A stretch of 64,000 nt of DNA from an uncultured Ruminiclostridium sp. (GCA_910579265.1 CAJTTE010000012.1:38015-102014), one strand, 5' to 3'. Shown: positions 25,850 to 35,573, numbered from the stretch's first letter. Notes: generated from the sequence alone by a model not told the origin. A program made the numbers and translations.

Positions 25850-27226
25850 ATGATGATAAAAAACAAAGATATATATAAAAGAGCGCTTCGTCTGGCAGTG
25901 CCGATGATGATACAAAACGGAATCACCAATATGGTTGGTCTGGTGGATAATGTTATGGTGGGGAGCCTCGGAAGCGAAGCCATTACGGCAGTCTCCATAG
26001 TTACGCAGCTTATATTTGTATTTAACCTTGCCGTTTTCGGTGGTCTTTCGGGTCCGGGTATTTACGGCGCGCAGTATTACGGTCAACGTAATACCGAAGG
26101 CTTTCGCAGTACCGTTCGTATAAAGCATTGGATAGGTCTGTTCTGTCTTATCGGAGGACTTCTGGTGTTTTATATGGCCGGAGAGCCGCTTATCGGACTT
26201 TATCTTAAGGGAGAAGGCGGAGACGTTGACCCAGTGCTTACTATGAGCCTGGCAAAACAGTATCTTTCTATAATGCTCTGGGGGCTTCCTTTCTTTGTAA
26301 TCACACAAATATATGCGGGAAGCCTTCGTGAGACGGGGGACAGCGTTAAGCCCATGGCGGCCGGCATCGTTTCGGTGGTCGTAGACATTGTGTTCAATTA
26401 TCTTCTTATTTACGGCAATTTAGGCATGCCTAAGCTGGGGGTTGAGGGAGCCGCCGCCGCAACGGTCTTGGCCAGAATCATTGAAGCGGCAGTAGTGGTT
26501 ATCTGGGCCTTTGCGGCGCGGAACAAGCATACCTTTCTTAAGGGCCTTTACCGAACAATGCTCGTTCCCCCGGCCGAAGCCAAAAGGATAGTTAAAAAAA
26601 GTCTTCCCATTTTTCTGAACGAGTTTTTATGGGCGGGGGCAATGGCGGCTCTTACACAGTGTTATTCCATAAGAAGCCTCGATATAGTGGCAGGTTTAAA
26701 CATTTCAAACGCTTTATGCAATATGTTTAACGTTGTATTTGTAGCTATGGGCAATGCGGTGGGGATACTTATAGGACAGACTTTGGGCGCTTCACAGTAT
26801 GAAAAAGCAAAAAAGGACGCTTTCGGGCTGATGTGGTTTACCGGGATATCATGCATTGCGCTTACGGCCGTGCTCGTCGGTTTTTCCGGATTGTTTCCGT
26901 CGTTTTACAATACTACGGATGAAATACGAAGCTATGCCACATGGTTTATTGCAATTACAGCAGTCTTTTTTCCCGTTCAGGGCTTTTTGAATTCGCTTTA
27001 TTTTACTTTAAGATCCGGAGGAAAAACGCTGGTGACATTTTTGTTTGACAGTGTTTTTTCCTGGATAATACCCGTACCCTGTGCATTTCTTCTCTGCAAT
27101 TTTACCTCGCTTCCGATCTTCGCCGTATATGCGGTTATACAGGCGGCGGATCTAATTAAGGTAACCGTGGGGTATGTGCTTATCAAAAAAGGCGTCTGGA
27201 TCAGCAATTTGGTTTCTGAAGATTAA
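25850..27226 (+). CDS. MATE family multidrug/organic-cation efflux protein
   Basis: 458 residues with 12 hydrophobic segments. The N-terminal motif ALRLAVPMMIQNGITNMVGLVDNVMVGSLG and the internal repeat KKSLPIFLNEFLWAGAMAAL are typical of MATE transporters, which swap Na+ or H+ for drugs across the cytoplasmic membrane. ATG 25850 follows GAGGT by 4 bases; the frame is also open from 25829, without a good site. About 210 bases covering the C-terminal codons and what follows have been duplicated downstream (see the repeat at 27090). Confidence 0.88.
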   Translation: MMIKNKDIYKRALRLAVPMMIQNGITNMVGLVDNVMVGSLGSEAITAVSIVTQLIFVFNLAVFGGLSGPGIYGAQYYGQRNTEGFRSTVRIKHWIGLFCLIGGLLVFYMAGEPLIGLYLKGEGGDVDPVLTMSLAKQYLSIMLWGLPFFVITQIYAGSLRETGDSVKPMAAGIVSVVVDIVFNYLLIYGNLGMPKLGVEGAAAATVLARIIEAAVVVIWAFAARNKHTFLKGLYRTMLVPPAEAKRIVKKSLPIFLNEFLWAGAMAALTQCYSIRSLDIVAGLNISNALCNMFNVVFVAMGNAVGILIGQTLGASQYEKAKKDAFGLMWFTGISCIALTAVLVGFSGLFPSFYNTTDEIRSYATWFIAITAVFFPVQGFLNSLYFTLRSGGKTLVTFLFDSVFSWIIPVPCAFLLCNFTSLPIFAVYAVIQAADLIKVTVGYVLIKKGVWISNLVSED

Positions 27227-27510
27227 ATGCGGAGGAAGGATAAAAAGTGTTCTTACACAATTAGGTGGATCTTGACGGTATATGTTTCAAATTCTTGTTT
27301 TTATTCCGCAATTTTACCTGAAATCCGATTTTAGTGATGCTTTTTATTCAGACGGCGGATCGGATTAAAGTCACCGCAGGGCATGTGCTTATCAAAAATA
27401 GCGTATTGATCTGCAATCCGGCTGCCGAGTTTAAATTCGGAGGAAGGATAAAAAGTGGTTTTACACAATGAGGTGGATTTTGACGGTATATGTTTCAAAT
27501 TGTCTTGTAA
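27090..27510 (+). repeat. Degenerate tandem duplication of the MATE gene end
   Basis: The segment ggaggaaggataaaaagtg occurs at 27231 and again at 27439, an offset of 208. Before each copy the sequence matches codons of the MATE C-terminus: gcggcggatctaattaaggt against acggcggatcggattaaagt, and gtgcttatcaaaaa in both. After each copy cacaat, aggtgga, cttgacggtatatgtttcaaatt (or close) recurs. The second copy is frameshifted and noncoding. Confidence 0.8.
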
Positions 27511-27554
27511 TGCGTTTTATTATAACGTAAGCCGGTGCGTACATACGGAAAAAC

Positions 27555-27583
27555 TTGCAAATTTTTGTATGTTGTGGTATAAT
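27555..27583 (+). promoter_or_regulatory. Promoter of the ruvCAB operon
   Basis: TTGCAA (27555-27560), 17 bases, TATAAT (27578-27583), 40 bases before the ruvC ATG. Confidence 0.7.
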
Positions 27584-27623
27584 AGTTTAGATTTGGACAT
27601 TTATTTTTGGATCGGTACGGTAA

Positions 27624-28127
27624 ATGAGAATAATAGGTATAGATCCCGGATACGCCATTGTGGGATTCGGGATAATAGAATACGAAAACGGCAGATTCAG
27701 AACGGTTGATTACGGTGCGGTAACAACCCCTTCGGGAATAGATTTTAATCTCAGGCTAAGGACGATATATGAGGATATAAGTCAGATACTGGATATATAC
27801 AAGCCGGAAAGTCTGGCGATAGAAAAATTGTATTTTCAGAACAACCAGAAGACCGCCATCGATGTCGCTGAGGCAAGGGGGGTTATTCTTCTTGCCGCCA
27901 GTCAGAGAAATCTGTTGATCCGTGAGTACACGCCGCTGGAAGTAAAAAAATCAATTACAGGATACGGGCAGGCGGTAAAGAAACAGGTCCAGGAGATGAC
28001 AAAACGAGTATTAAAGCTTCCGGCAATACCAAAGCCGGACGATACGGCTGACGCTCTGGCAATTGCGGTTTGTCATGCTCATACGGATAATTCGCTGCTG
28101 GCAGGTTTCGGGAAACATATACTTTAA
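27624..28127 (+). CDS. ruvC: Holliday junction resolvase RuvC
   Basis: 167 residues, normal length. It cuts four-way DNA junctions symmetrically after RuvAB branch migration. Seen: the opening RIIGIDPGYAIVGFGIIEY with the first catalytic Asp at 7, ESLAIEKLYFQNNQKTAIDVAEARG with the second acidic residue, and KPDDTADALAIAVCH with the last catalytic Asp pair. The ribosome site is weak. It heads ruvC-ruvA-ruvB, with 18 bases to ruvA. Confidence 0.97.
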   Translation: MRIIGIDPGYAIVGFGIIEYENGRFRTVDYGAVTTPSGIDFNLRLRTIYEDISQILDIYKPESLAIEKLYFQNNQKTAIDVAEARGVILLAASQRNLLIREYTPLEVKKSITGYGQAVKKQVQEMTKRVLKLPAIPKPDDTADALAIAVCHAHTDNSLLAGFGKHIL

Positions 28128-28145
28128 TTTTTGAAAGGATGTCAT

Positions 28146-28745
28146 ATGATTTACAGTGTAAACGGCGAGGTCGCATATATTGCTCAGAACCTGATAGTCG
28201 TGGAATGCGGCGGGGTGGGGTATTCCTGTTATTCTACCTCTTCAGCCGTTTCAAAAGCGTCAGTGGGAGAAAAGCTCAAGCTGTATACTTATCTGAATAT
28301 ACGTCAGGATGCTGTCGAGCTTTTCGGTTTTGCTGACGAGGGTGAGCTTAATTGTTTTAAGCTTCTTCTTTCGGTTTCGGGGGTAGGCTGTAAAATGGCG
28401 GTTTCTCTTTTATCCGGCTTAAGCCCTCAGGAGTTCGCAATAGCAGTTGTCAATGAGGATCATAAAAAGCTGACAAAGGTTCCGGGAATAGGAAACAAGC
28501 TGGCTCAGAGAATAGTACTCGAGCTTAAGGATAAGCTTAAAAAGGATCCTTCGTTTGAAAACACCGGTATTCCCGAAATAAATCTTTCCGCTACCGCAGG
28601 CAACGCGGTATCGGAGGCGCTCACCGCACTTATGGTGCTCGGTTTTACCAATACGCAGGCTCAGAAGGCTTTAGAAGGATTACCGTCCGAGCTTTCGGTT
28701 CAGGAGCTTGTTAAGGAAGGACTGAAAAGACTTTCCGGAAAGTGA
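28146..28745 (+). CDS. ruvA: Holliday junction DNA-binding subunit RuvA
   Basis: 199 residues. RuvA tetramers hold the four-way junction for the RuvB motor. Seen: the N-terminal OB fold (MIYSVNGEVAYIAQNLIVVECGGVGY), two helix-hairpin-helix elements (LLLSVSGVGCKMAVSLLSGLSP and LTKVPGIGNKLAQRIVLELKDKL), and a C-terminal RuvB-contact domain (AVSEALTALMVLGFTNTQAQKAL). ATG 28146 has GAAAGGA 6 bases upstream; a TTG at 28131 is in frame but overlaps that site. Confidence 0.97.
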   Translation: MIYSVNGEVAYIAQNLIVVECGGVGYSCYSTSSAVSKASVGEKLKLYTYLNIRQDAVELFGFADEGELNCFKLLLSVSGVGCKMAVSLLSGLSPQEFAIAVVNEDHKKLTKVPGIGNKLAQRIVLELKDKLKKDPSFENTGIPEINLSATAGNAVSEALTALMVLGFTNTQAQKALEGLPSELSVQELVKEGLKRLSGK

Positions 28746-28798
28746 TTTTTGGAATAGGACGTGATGTGCCTGAATAAAGCTGAAAGGAAGTGAGTTTT

Positions 28799-29860
28799 AT
28801 GGCAATAGAAATGGGCGGATTTCAAAGCTCATCGGACGATGATGCGCAGTATGGGCGGGTCATTGAAACCAATGTCAAGCCAGAGGATATCGACGTTGAA
28901 TTCAGCCTGCGTCCAAAAACTCTTTCTGAATATACCGGACAGGAAAAAGTAAAAGAAAATCTTAAAATTTATATAGAAGCGGCAAAAAAGAGAAGGGAGC
29001 CCCTTGATCATGTGCTGCTGTACGGTCCTCCCGGACTCGGAAAGACAACTCTTTCGGGAATAATAGCCAATGAAATGGGCGTTCAGATAAAAATCACTTC
29101 GGGACCCGCTATTGAAAAACCCGGAAGTCTTGCTTCAATACTTACTACTCTTAAGGACGGAGATGTTTTATTTATTGATGAGATACACCGACTTTCCCGT
29201 CAGGTGGAAGAGGTCCTTTATCCAGCAATGGAGGATTATGCTCTTGATATTATGATAGGAAAGGGTCCGGACGCTCAGTCGATACGTATCGATCTGCCGC
29301 ATTTTACGCTTATAGGAGCAACTACCAGAGCGGGTCAGCTTACCGGTCCTCTTCGCGACAGATTCGGAGTGGTGGAACGGTTGGAGCTTTATTCGCATCA
29401 GCAGCTTTGCGAGATCATTATGAGATCGGCGGTGATTCTTGGGATTCCGACAGTTAAGGACGGAGCGTTTGAGCTTGCACGCAGGTCAAGGGGGACTCCA
29501 CGTATTGCAAACAGGCTTCTGAAAAGAGCGAGAGATTTCGCAGAGGTCAAGGGTGAGGGGAAAATTACCAGGGAATTGGCTGACTATGCTTTAAACTGCC
29601 TTGAAATAGATGAATTGGGTCTTGACGGATTGGACAGACGTTTGTTGACTATGATCATAAAGGGATATAACGGAGGTCCTGTGGGACTGGAGACTCTGGC
29701 AAGCGCTTTGGGTGAGGAGGCGGTTACTTTAGAGGACGTCTGTGAGCCGTATCTTATGCAGCTTGGTTTTATTGCACGTACACCCAGAGGAAGAACCGCT
29801 ACGCCAATCGCTTACAAGCATCTCGGAATAGAATTTGAGGGGCAGCAAATACTGCTTTGA
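28799..29860 (+). CDS. ruvB: Holliday junction branch migration ATPase RuvB
   Basis: 353 residues. AAA+ motor that drives branch migration as hexamers on RuvA. Seen: LRPKTLSEYTGQEKVKENL, Walker A LYGPPGLGKTTLS, Walker B VLFIDEIHRLSR, sensor 1 LIGATTRAG, arginine finger region GPLRDRFG, and the winged-helix end with LGLDGLDRRLL and GFIARTPRGR. GAAAGGAAG precedes ATG 28799 (a GTG three codons earlier is also in frame). It ends the ruv operon. Confidence 0.97.
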   Translation: MAIEMGGFQSSSDDDAQYGRVIETNVKPEDIDVEFSLRPKTLSEYTGQEKVKENLKIYIEAAKKRREPLDHVLLYGPPGLGKTTLSGIIANEMGVQIKITSGPAIEKPGSLASILTTLKDGDVLFIDEIHRLSRQVEEVLYPAMEDYALDIMIGKGPDAQSIRIDLPHFTLIGATTRAGQLTGPLRDRFGVVERLELYSHQQLCEIIMRSAVILGIPTVKDGAFELARRSRGTPRIANRLLKRARDFAEVKGEGKITRELADYALNCLEIDELGLDGLDRRLLTMIIKGYNGGPVGLETLASALGEEAVTLEDVCEPYLMQLGFIARTPRGRTATPIAYKHLGIEFEGQQILL

Positions 29861-31667
29861 ATCGGAAAAAATGTTATGAATCTTAACCGGAGAAAGATAT
29901 CTAAAAGTTACGGCAATAAGGAAGGGAAGATATGTGAGAAAGCAAAGCACAATGCGGAATGTTTAACGAAAAAAGAAGAGCTTTTTCCGCTTTTGTAAAC
30001 AGAGGAGTTTATTTTGTCAAGAAGCACATCGGCGTTCTTAAAAATTGTATGCCGGGTCAATGAAACGACTGATAAAAAAAGTGCGATAAGCCGCCGTTTA
30101 ATCAGAAGCCACTTGGGCAATATATTGACCGCTGATCCGATATCAACGAAGAACAGCCTTTTTATAGACGGAGGATAAGTGAAGTTATAGTGACGTTATG
30201 TAGCGATACCGCATTGGCGGAAGCAGTATTATTGACGGAATACTCAGTTTGTCAGGTGCAAGCCGTTCAAGATAGTACCGTCGGTTTGGTCTTATCCGTT
30301 TGATGTTATACGATCCATGACGTGTTTTTCGAATACTGTTTGGACAAAACCCGTCTTGGAGGTCAAGGCAAGCGGCGTTTCGAAAATGTCAAAGCCCGTA
30401 TCTCGGGGAATGATGCGTGTTATGCCGATCTTATTTTAAACCGGTGTTGATATCCACGGTTTAAAATGGGATAGCACCCAAAACACTGATCCCACAGTTG
30501 TAAAAAGGTATTTGTATTTGGGGTTATCTGAAAAGCCGCAAAAATGCACAGTTTTTATTAACCGCAGACGCTTTTCACGTCAAGGTATGCCGGTAGTTAT
30601 CCCAAATCGACACTGTGAAACACCCTCTTATTTCTCCGCTTTTTTCTTTGAAAACGCCGCGTTTAAGCGCAATTATACAAATTTGCTTTGTTTTCAGATG
30701 CGCCCTTATTTCTCAGAGCTCGGTTTTGTCAATCCGGACTATCATGAAGGCAGAACATTCGGAAATCTTGTCCGGGTGGTTTTTAAAACGGTGAAAAAAT
30801 TTCTATCGGATATTTTTAGGAACGAAACGCACGTTATGACCGCTAATTACGGCTTCACACTTTCCGGAAATGAAGAAAACGGCTTTTCGTTCCAGCCTGA
30901 AGATACCGCCGTATATCGGAAAACATCAAAGAACGAGTTACCGGAATAGTTTTTGCAGACATAATTTTTTTGTGATATTTTTTCAAAATCCTTGGCGTAA
31001 GATATGGGCAATGCAAATGATAAAAAGCCGTTAAACCTATAGCATATATAATTTATATAGACAAATCTTAATATTATTGTACGGTCTTTTTTAAAACTTT
31101 CGGAAAAATCGAATTTCCCGAAAATAATTCGGATTTATAAGAAAAGTCAAACCATGAATGAACATTGTCGGTGTAACACGATTAACGTATAACTGACGTG
31201 AGGCGGCATTTTTTAAATCAAGGCTGTCGATAATGTCAGAGTATATGCGGCTTGGGGAAATTGTAGGCGTTATGAACGCAGGTTTTCATTATCCGGACGG
31301 CAAAAGCGTTATTTCAGTATTAACCTGATGCGGAAAAGGATATGCGGCTGCAAAACAGCAATTAAACGGACCCCGTAAAAAAATGGTTATCAGTCATAAA
31401 TTATGCGCGAGCGGTGTTCAAATCATTTCAGCCGTATTTCGGAACCGGACTCGGTCATATATTATAAATATAAATTAAAAACGGATTTCAGGCAGTCGTA
31501 TATTTTAATTGAATAAAATATGCTGACATTTTTGTGATTAAAAAGCTTTTCAGGTTTGATTTATGATTATTTTGCAGGGTATGATGTGATCTTGTCTTTA
31601 TAGGGCAGAATATGATATGGAAAACACCCGATACTTTAAAAAAATTATTTTAGGAGATGCTTAAGAT
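29861..31667. other. Long gene-free stretch (1.8 kb) with repeat remnants
   Basis: No gene I can support. A 145-codon frame at 30512-30949 lacks a ribosome site and overlaps a degenerate repeat shared with 50930-51220. Near 31230 a short frame reads MSEYMRLGEIVGVMNAGFHYP but stops soon. The left part (29870-30480) shows many short interrupted frames as in a decayed gene. The last 110 bases carry a possible promoter for glmM (TTGATT 31556-31561, 18 bases, TATGAT 31580-31585). Confidence 0.6.
30500..30725 (+). repeat. Degenerate repeat, family E, copy 1
   Basis: Blocks tatctgaaaagccgcaaaaa, tttttattaaccgc, tagttatccc, ccgctttttt and tacaaatttgctttgtttt recur in the same order at about 51015-51200 with many substitutions and small gaps. 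Origin unknown; possibly a dead mobile element or a lost gene. Confidence 0.5.
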
Positions 31668-33038
31668 ATGGGCAGATTATTCGGAACAGACGGTGCGAGA
31701 GGCGTGGCCGTGACCGAGCTTACATGCGAGCTTGCAATGCAGATAGGGAGGGCCGCTGCGGCTGTCCTTACAAAGCATAAGGCGGACGGAGGCAGAGCCA
31801 ATATTCTTATAGGAAAGGATACAAGGATATCTTCAGATGTTCTTGAGGCGGCTCTGGTTGCCGGAATAACCTCAGTCGGAGTAGACGTTAAGCTTATAGG
31901 AGTCGTTCCCACACCGGCAGTAGCTTTTCTTGTAAAGGCGCATCATGCCGACGCGGGGGTCATGATATCGGCTTCTCATAATTCGGTTGAATATAACGGG
32001 ATAAAGCTTTTTTCCGGTACGGGCTTCAAGCTTCCTGACAGCGTGGAAGAAGAAATAGAATCGCTTATTCTGGATAATCCCGGAGATATAAAACTGAAAA
32101 ACGGCTGCGATATAGGCAGGATAAGTACTTTAAGCGATGCGGCCGACGAATATATCGAGCATCTTAAAAGCACCGCCGATTGTTGCTTTGATGATCTTAC
32201 GGTTGCGATAGACTGTGCCAACGGGAGCGCTTCTGTTACCGCAAAAAAGCTTTTTACGGAGCTTGGCGCCAAGTGCCTTATGTTGAGCGATAAGCCCGAC
32301 GGATGCAATATCAACGATAAATGCGGATCTACTCATCTCGATAATTTGCAGAGGTTTGTTGAGGAAAAGGGGTGCGATCTGGGAGTTGCTTTTGACGGAG
32401 ACGCCGACAGATGTCTCGCAGTTGACGACTCCGGAAATATTGTGGACGGGGATAAGCTGATAGCGATCATTTCCGATTATATGAAGGAAAAGGAGACGCT
32501 TAAAAACGATACGGCAGTTGTTACGGTTATGAGTAATTTAGGCTTTCATACATACATGAAGGATAAGGGAATAAAAACTGTATGTACAGCCGTCGGAGAC
32601 AGGTATGTCCTTGAAGAAATGCTTAAAAACGGTTATAATATAGGCGGCGAACAGTCGGGACATATTATTTTTCTTGATTATGCAACCACCGGAGACGGAC
32701 AGCTGACCGCGGTTCAGCTTATGAACCTTCTGGTTATGAGCAAAAAAAGTCTGTATAAGCTTACCAAAGAGATACCGGACTATCCTCAGATTCTTGTCAA
32801 TGTCATCATTAATGAGGATCAAAAGGGAAAATGGGATAAGATAAAGGCTATCACAGATATGATAAAAAACGCCGAAGAAGCAATGGGTGACAGAGGGCGC
32901 ATACTTGTAAGAGAGAGCGGCACCGAGCCGCTGTTGAGAATCATGGCTGAGGGAACTAATGAAGAAGCTGTCAGCTATTGGATAGATATGATTACAAGGA
33001 CTGTGGAAAAAGAGCTTTGCGGCGGATCGGAGACCTGA
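31668..33038 (+). CDS. glmM: Phosphoglucosamine mutase GlmM
   Basis: 456 residues. Converts glucosamine-6-phosphate to glucosamine-1-phosphate for UDP-GlcNAc and the cell wall. Seen: MGRLFGTDGARGVA, the active phosphoserine loop VMISASHNSVEYNGIK near 98-110, the metal loop VAFDGDADRCLAVD, the sugar-specificity region GGEQSGHIIF, and the phosphate-binding loop VRESGTEPLLRIMAEG near the end. AGGAG lies about 12 bases before the ATG. It leads a short run with the next two genes. Confidence 0.96.
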   Translation: MGRLFGTDGARGVAVTELTCELAMQIGRAAAAVLTKHKADGGRANILIGKDTRISSDVLEAALVAGITSVGVDVKLIGVVPTPAVAFLVKAHHADAGVMISASHNSVEYNGIKLFSGTGFKLPDSVEEEIESLILDNPGDIKLKNGCDIGRISTLSDAADEYIEHLKSTADCCFDDLTVAIDCANGSASVTAKKLFTELGAKCLMLSDKPDGCNINDKCGSTHLDNLQRFVEEKGCDLGVAFDGDADRCLAVDDSGNIVDGDKLIAIISDYMKEKETLKNDTAVVTVMSNLGFHTYMKDKGIKTVCTAVGDRYVLEEMLKNGYNIGGEQSGHIIFLDYATTGDGQLTAVQLMNLLVMSKKSLYKLTKEIPDYPQILVNVIINEDQKGKWDKIKAITDMIKNAEEAMGDRGRILVRESGTEPLLRIMAEGTNEEAVSYWIDMITRTVEKELCGGSET

Positions 33039-33040
33039 CA

Positions 33041-33376
33041 ATGGCAAAAATAGAGTGTGAGCTTCACGGGGATTTCAATAATATTCTTCAGTCGCTTCAT
33101 GACGCAGTAATGAGGGGAAGCAGCAGCGCTACAATCGAAGAAAGCAGCGATTTTTCCACTTCCGTTTCACGGTGCAGCATAAGAGCTTACGAGAGGTACA
33201 GTTATTCGGGCCGAGGAAGAGTCAGCCTTAATATCGTTTTGTTTCAGTCGGAAAACCGTATTTTTCTTTCCGCAGTTTCTACAGGCGGGAGTCAGGCTAT
33301 GTTCTTTAAGGTAAATACCCTCGGAGAGAATAATTTCCTCGATTCTATCAAACCCGCCGTAAATATGTTTTTGTAA
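33041..33376 (+). CDS. DUF6054-like protein
   Basis: 111 residues, opening MAKIECELHGDFNNILQSLHDAV. Central features are SATIEESSDFSTSVSRCSIRAYERYSYSGRGRVSLNIVLFQ and AVSTGGSQAMFFKVNTLGENNFLD, which I recognise as a clostridial family of unknown function, DUF6054. No signal or membrane segment. ATG 33041 follows the glmM stop directly (GATCGGAG site in the glmM end), so it is probably cotranscribed. Confidence 0.75.
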   Translation: MAKIECELHGDFNNILQSLHDAVMRGSSSATIEESSDFSTSVSRCSIRAYERYSYSGRGRVSLNIVLFQSENRIFLSAVSTGGSQAMFFKVNTLGENNFLDSIKPAVNMFL

Positions 33377-33389
33377 TAAGGAATGTTTA

Positions 33390-34256
33390 ATGAGAATTGC
33401 TGAAAACTGGCAGGATTACTGCCTTATCGATACATCCGACGGCGAAAGACTTGAGCGTTGGGGAAAAGTTACATTAATACGTCCGGATCCGCAGATAATA
33501 TGGAAATCCCCTGATCCGGCAAAGGAGTGGAGCACGCCTCACGCAAGGTATATCAGATCTTCAAGCGGAGGAGGTCACTGGGAGTATGCCGGGACCGTTC
33601 CGGAAAGCTGGACGGTAAAATACAAGGATCTTTCTTTTTCCGTTAAGCCTACCGGATTCAAGCATACAGGACTTTTTCCTGAGCAGGCGGTGAACTGGGA
33701 CTACTGTTCAAGACTTATAAAGAATGCGGGACGACCTATTAATGTGCTTAATCTTTTCGCTTATACGGGGGGAGCCACTCTTGCTTGTGCGGCTGCCGGC
33801 GCAAAGGTCTGTCACCTCGACGCCGTCAAGGGCATGGTAGACTGGGGCAGACAGAACGCACGTCTCAGTGGGCTTTCGGATAAGCCTATACGGTGGATAG
33901 TCGACGACGCTATGAAATTTCTCGGAAGAGAGGTAAAGCGCGGTAATAAATATGACGGAATCATTCTTGATCCGCCAAGTTACGGCAGAGGGACTAACGG
34001 AGAGATGTGGAAGCTGGAGGATTGTATCCACGAGCTAATGATAAGATGCACACAGGTTTTGTCAGACGATCCTTTGTTTATTCTGCTCAACAGTTATACA
34101 ACCGGGCTTTCGCCTTCCGTCATGGCATATCTGCTTAAAATGACGGTGGGTTCGGTGAGAAGGATAGAGGTATGGGCCGAGGAAATAGGACTGCCCGTTA
34201 AAAATACCGGATTGGCTATTCCGTGCGGGAATACCGCAGCGGTAAGTTTTCTGTGA
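33390..34256 (+). CDS. SAM-dependent methyltransferase, RlmI/RlmK-like
   Basis: 288 residues. N-terminal beta domain (RLERWGKVTLIRPDPQIIW), FKHTGLFPEQAVNWDYCS, then SAM motif I LNLFAYTGGATLACAAAGA near 118-136, the acidic DAVKGMV, and catalytic-type motif DGIILDPPSYGRG near 190. The order matches 23S rRNA cytosine methyltransferases of the RlmI type, though it lacks the PUA start; the exact target base cannot be read. Starts 13 bases after the DUF6054-like gene. Confidence 0.8.
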   Translation: MRIAENWQDYCLIDTSDGERLERWGKVTLIRPDPQIIWKSPDPAKEWSTPHARYIRSSSGGGHWEYAGTVPESWTVKYKDLSFSVKPTGFKHTGLFPEQAVNWDYCSRLIKNAGRPINVLNLFAYTGGATLACAAAGAKVCHLDAVKGMVDWGRQNARLSGLSDKPIRWIVDDAMKFLGREVKRGNKYDGIILDPPSYGRGTNGEMWKLEDCIHELMIRCTQVLSDDPLFILLNSYTTGLSPSVMAYLLKMTVGSVRRIEVWAEEIGLPVKNTGLAIPCGNTAAVSFL

Positions 34257-34415
34257 TTATCAGAATGAAGTAAATGTTTCCGGGTTTTATCGGCTTTTTG
34301 ATAAATACTGCAAAAATATGAACGAAGCAGATAAAAAACAAAAAATCAGGACGCCAAATATTTGGTGAAGCGTTAAGTATTTTTACCGGTCCATGGATTT
34401 GCAGTGCGGGAATAA

Positions 34416-34584
34416 TTAAGGAAATATCGCACAATGAAGGCTTTAAGGCTTTGCATATGTCTTGCTTTTGTGTTTTCCGTCATCATGCGCAAATCCTCCT
34501 TTGAAATACATTGGTATTTCTGCGTCGGGTTTATACGATCTGACGGCGTAATCCGCACAAAATCATTGTGTGGAGCTGCCTTAA
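34416..34584. repeat. MITE-like repeat, family B, copy 2
   Basis: Ends ttaaggaaatatcgcacaat and attgtgtggagctgccttaa are inverted, and the inner core tgaaatacattggtatttctgcgtcg matches the family B copy at 19852. The internal long hairpin arms are eroded. It sits 28 bases before the ecfA1 ATG, so it could affect that gene's leader. Confidence 0.65.
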
Positions 34585-34612
34585 AAATATAACAGTTATC
34601 AGGAGTTTTCTG

Positions 34613-35470
34613 ATGAACATAATTGAAGTGGAGAAGCTTTGTTTCGAGTATCCTATCACGGATGACGAAGGAAATGTCATAGGCGGGAACAGGGTGCTTG
34701 AGAATATTGACCTTAAAATACCGAAGGGGCAGTTTCTGGCTGTCCTTGGGCATAACGGATGCGGAAAATCAACCCTTGCAAAGCATTTTAACGGAATACT
34801 TGTGGGTAATTCGGGTAAGGTTTTCGTGAACGGAACGGATACTTCCGATGACGATAAGATATATGATGTCCGTCAGACTGTGGGAATGGTATTTCAAAAT
34901 CCGGACAATCAGCTGGTTGCTACTATAGTTGAAGAGGATGTGGCTTTTGCTCCGGAAAACCTGGGTATCCCTCCCGCAGAAATAAGGAAACGGGTCGATG
35001 AAGCGCTTAATGCGGTCGATATGTATAAATACAGACTTCATTCGGCACATCAGCTTTCCGGCGGTCAAAAACAGAGAGTTGCAATAGCCGGGGTAATCGC
35101 AATGCGTCCCCAGTGCATAGTTTTGGATGAACCTACGGCGATGCTTGATCCCAAGGGCCGTAAGTCAGTAATGAAAACAATAAAAAGACTTAATAAGGAA
35201 TTCGGAATCACAGTAGTTCTTATAACGCATTATATGGATGAAGCCGCTCAGGCAGAGCGCGTTGTGGTGATGGACAGCGGTAAGATCATAATGGACGATA
35301 TTCCCAAGAAGATTTTCTCACAGGTGGACAGGCTTACTGAGGCAGGGTTAGACGTACCGCAGGTTACCCAGCTCGCTTACGAGCTCAAAAAGGAAGGCGT
35401 CGATATTTCTCTTGAGGTGCTTACGGAAGAGGATGTGCTTAAAGAACTGAAACATCTGCTGGATAAGTAA
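34613..35470 (+). CDS. ecfA1: ECF transporter ATPase EcfA1
   Basis: 285 residues. One of two ATPases of the shared energy-coupling module for vitamin and metal uptake. Seen: Walker A VLGHNGCGKSTLAKHFNG near 45, Q-loop FQNPDNQLVATIVEEDVAF, signature LSGGQKQRVAIAG, Walker B CIVLDEPTAMLDPKG and switch His in ITHYMDE. ATG 34613 has AGGAG about 7 bases upstream; the frame open from 34568 runs inside the MITE and is not the start. EcfA2 and EcfT follow; no S component is in the window. Confidence 0.95.
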   Translation: MNIIEVEKLCFEYPITDDEGNVIGGNRVLENIDLKIPKGQFLAVLGHNGCGKSTLAKHFNGILVGNSGKVFVNGTDTSDDDKIYDVRQTVGMVFQNPDNQLVATIVEEDVAFAPENLGIPPAEIRKRVDEALNAVDMYKYRLHSAHQLSGGQKQRVAIAGVIAMRPQCIVLDEPTAMLDPKGRKSVMKTIKRLNKEFGITVVLITHYMDEAAQAERVVVMDSGKIIMDDIPKKIFSQVDRLTEAGLDVPQVTQLAYELKKEGVDISLEVLTEEDVLKELKHLLDK

Positions 35471-35573
35471 TATAATATAAAGAAGATGGAATTTTGTAAA
35501 AAACACAGTGCGGATCCGGCAGGGGCCAATGCTGCCAAAGCATGTGCGCGATAATGAAAAAAGGAAACGATAA

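Noticed and set aside
30512..30949. A 145-codon open frame between ruvB and glmM
   Set aside because: No ribosome site, residues unlike any known family, and its first third lies in a degenerate repeat that has no frame in its other copy.
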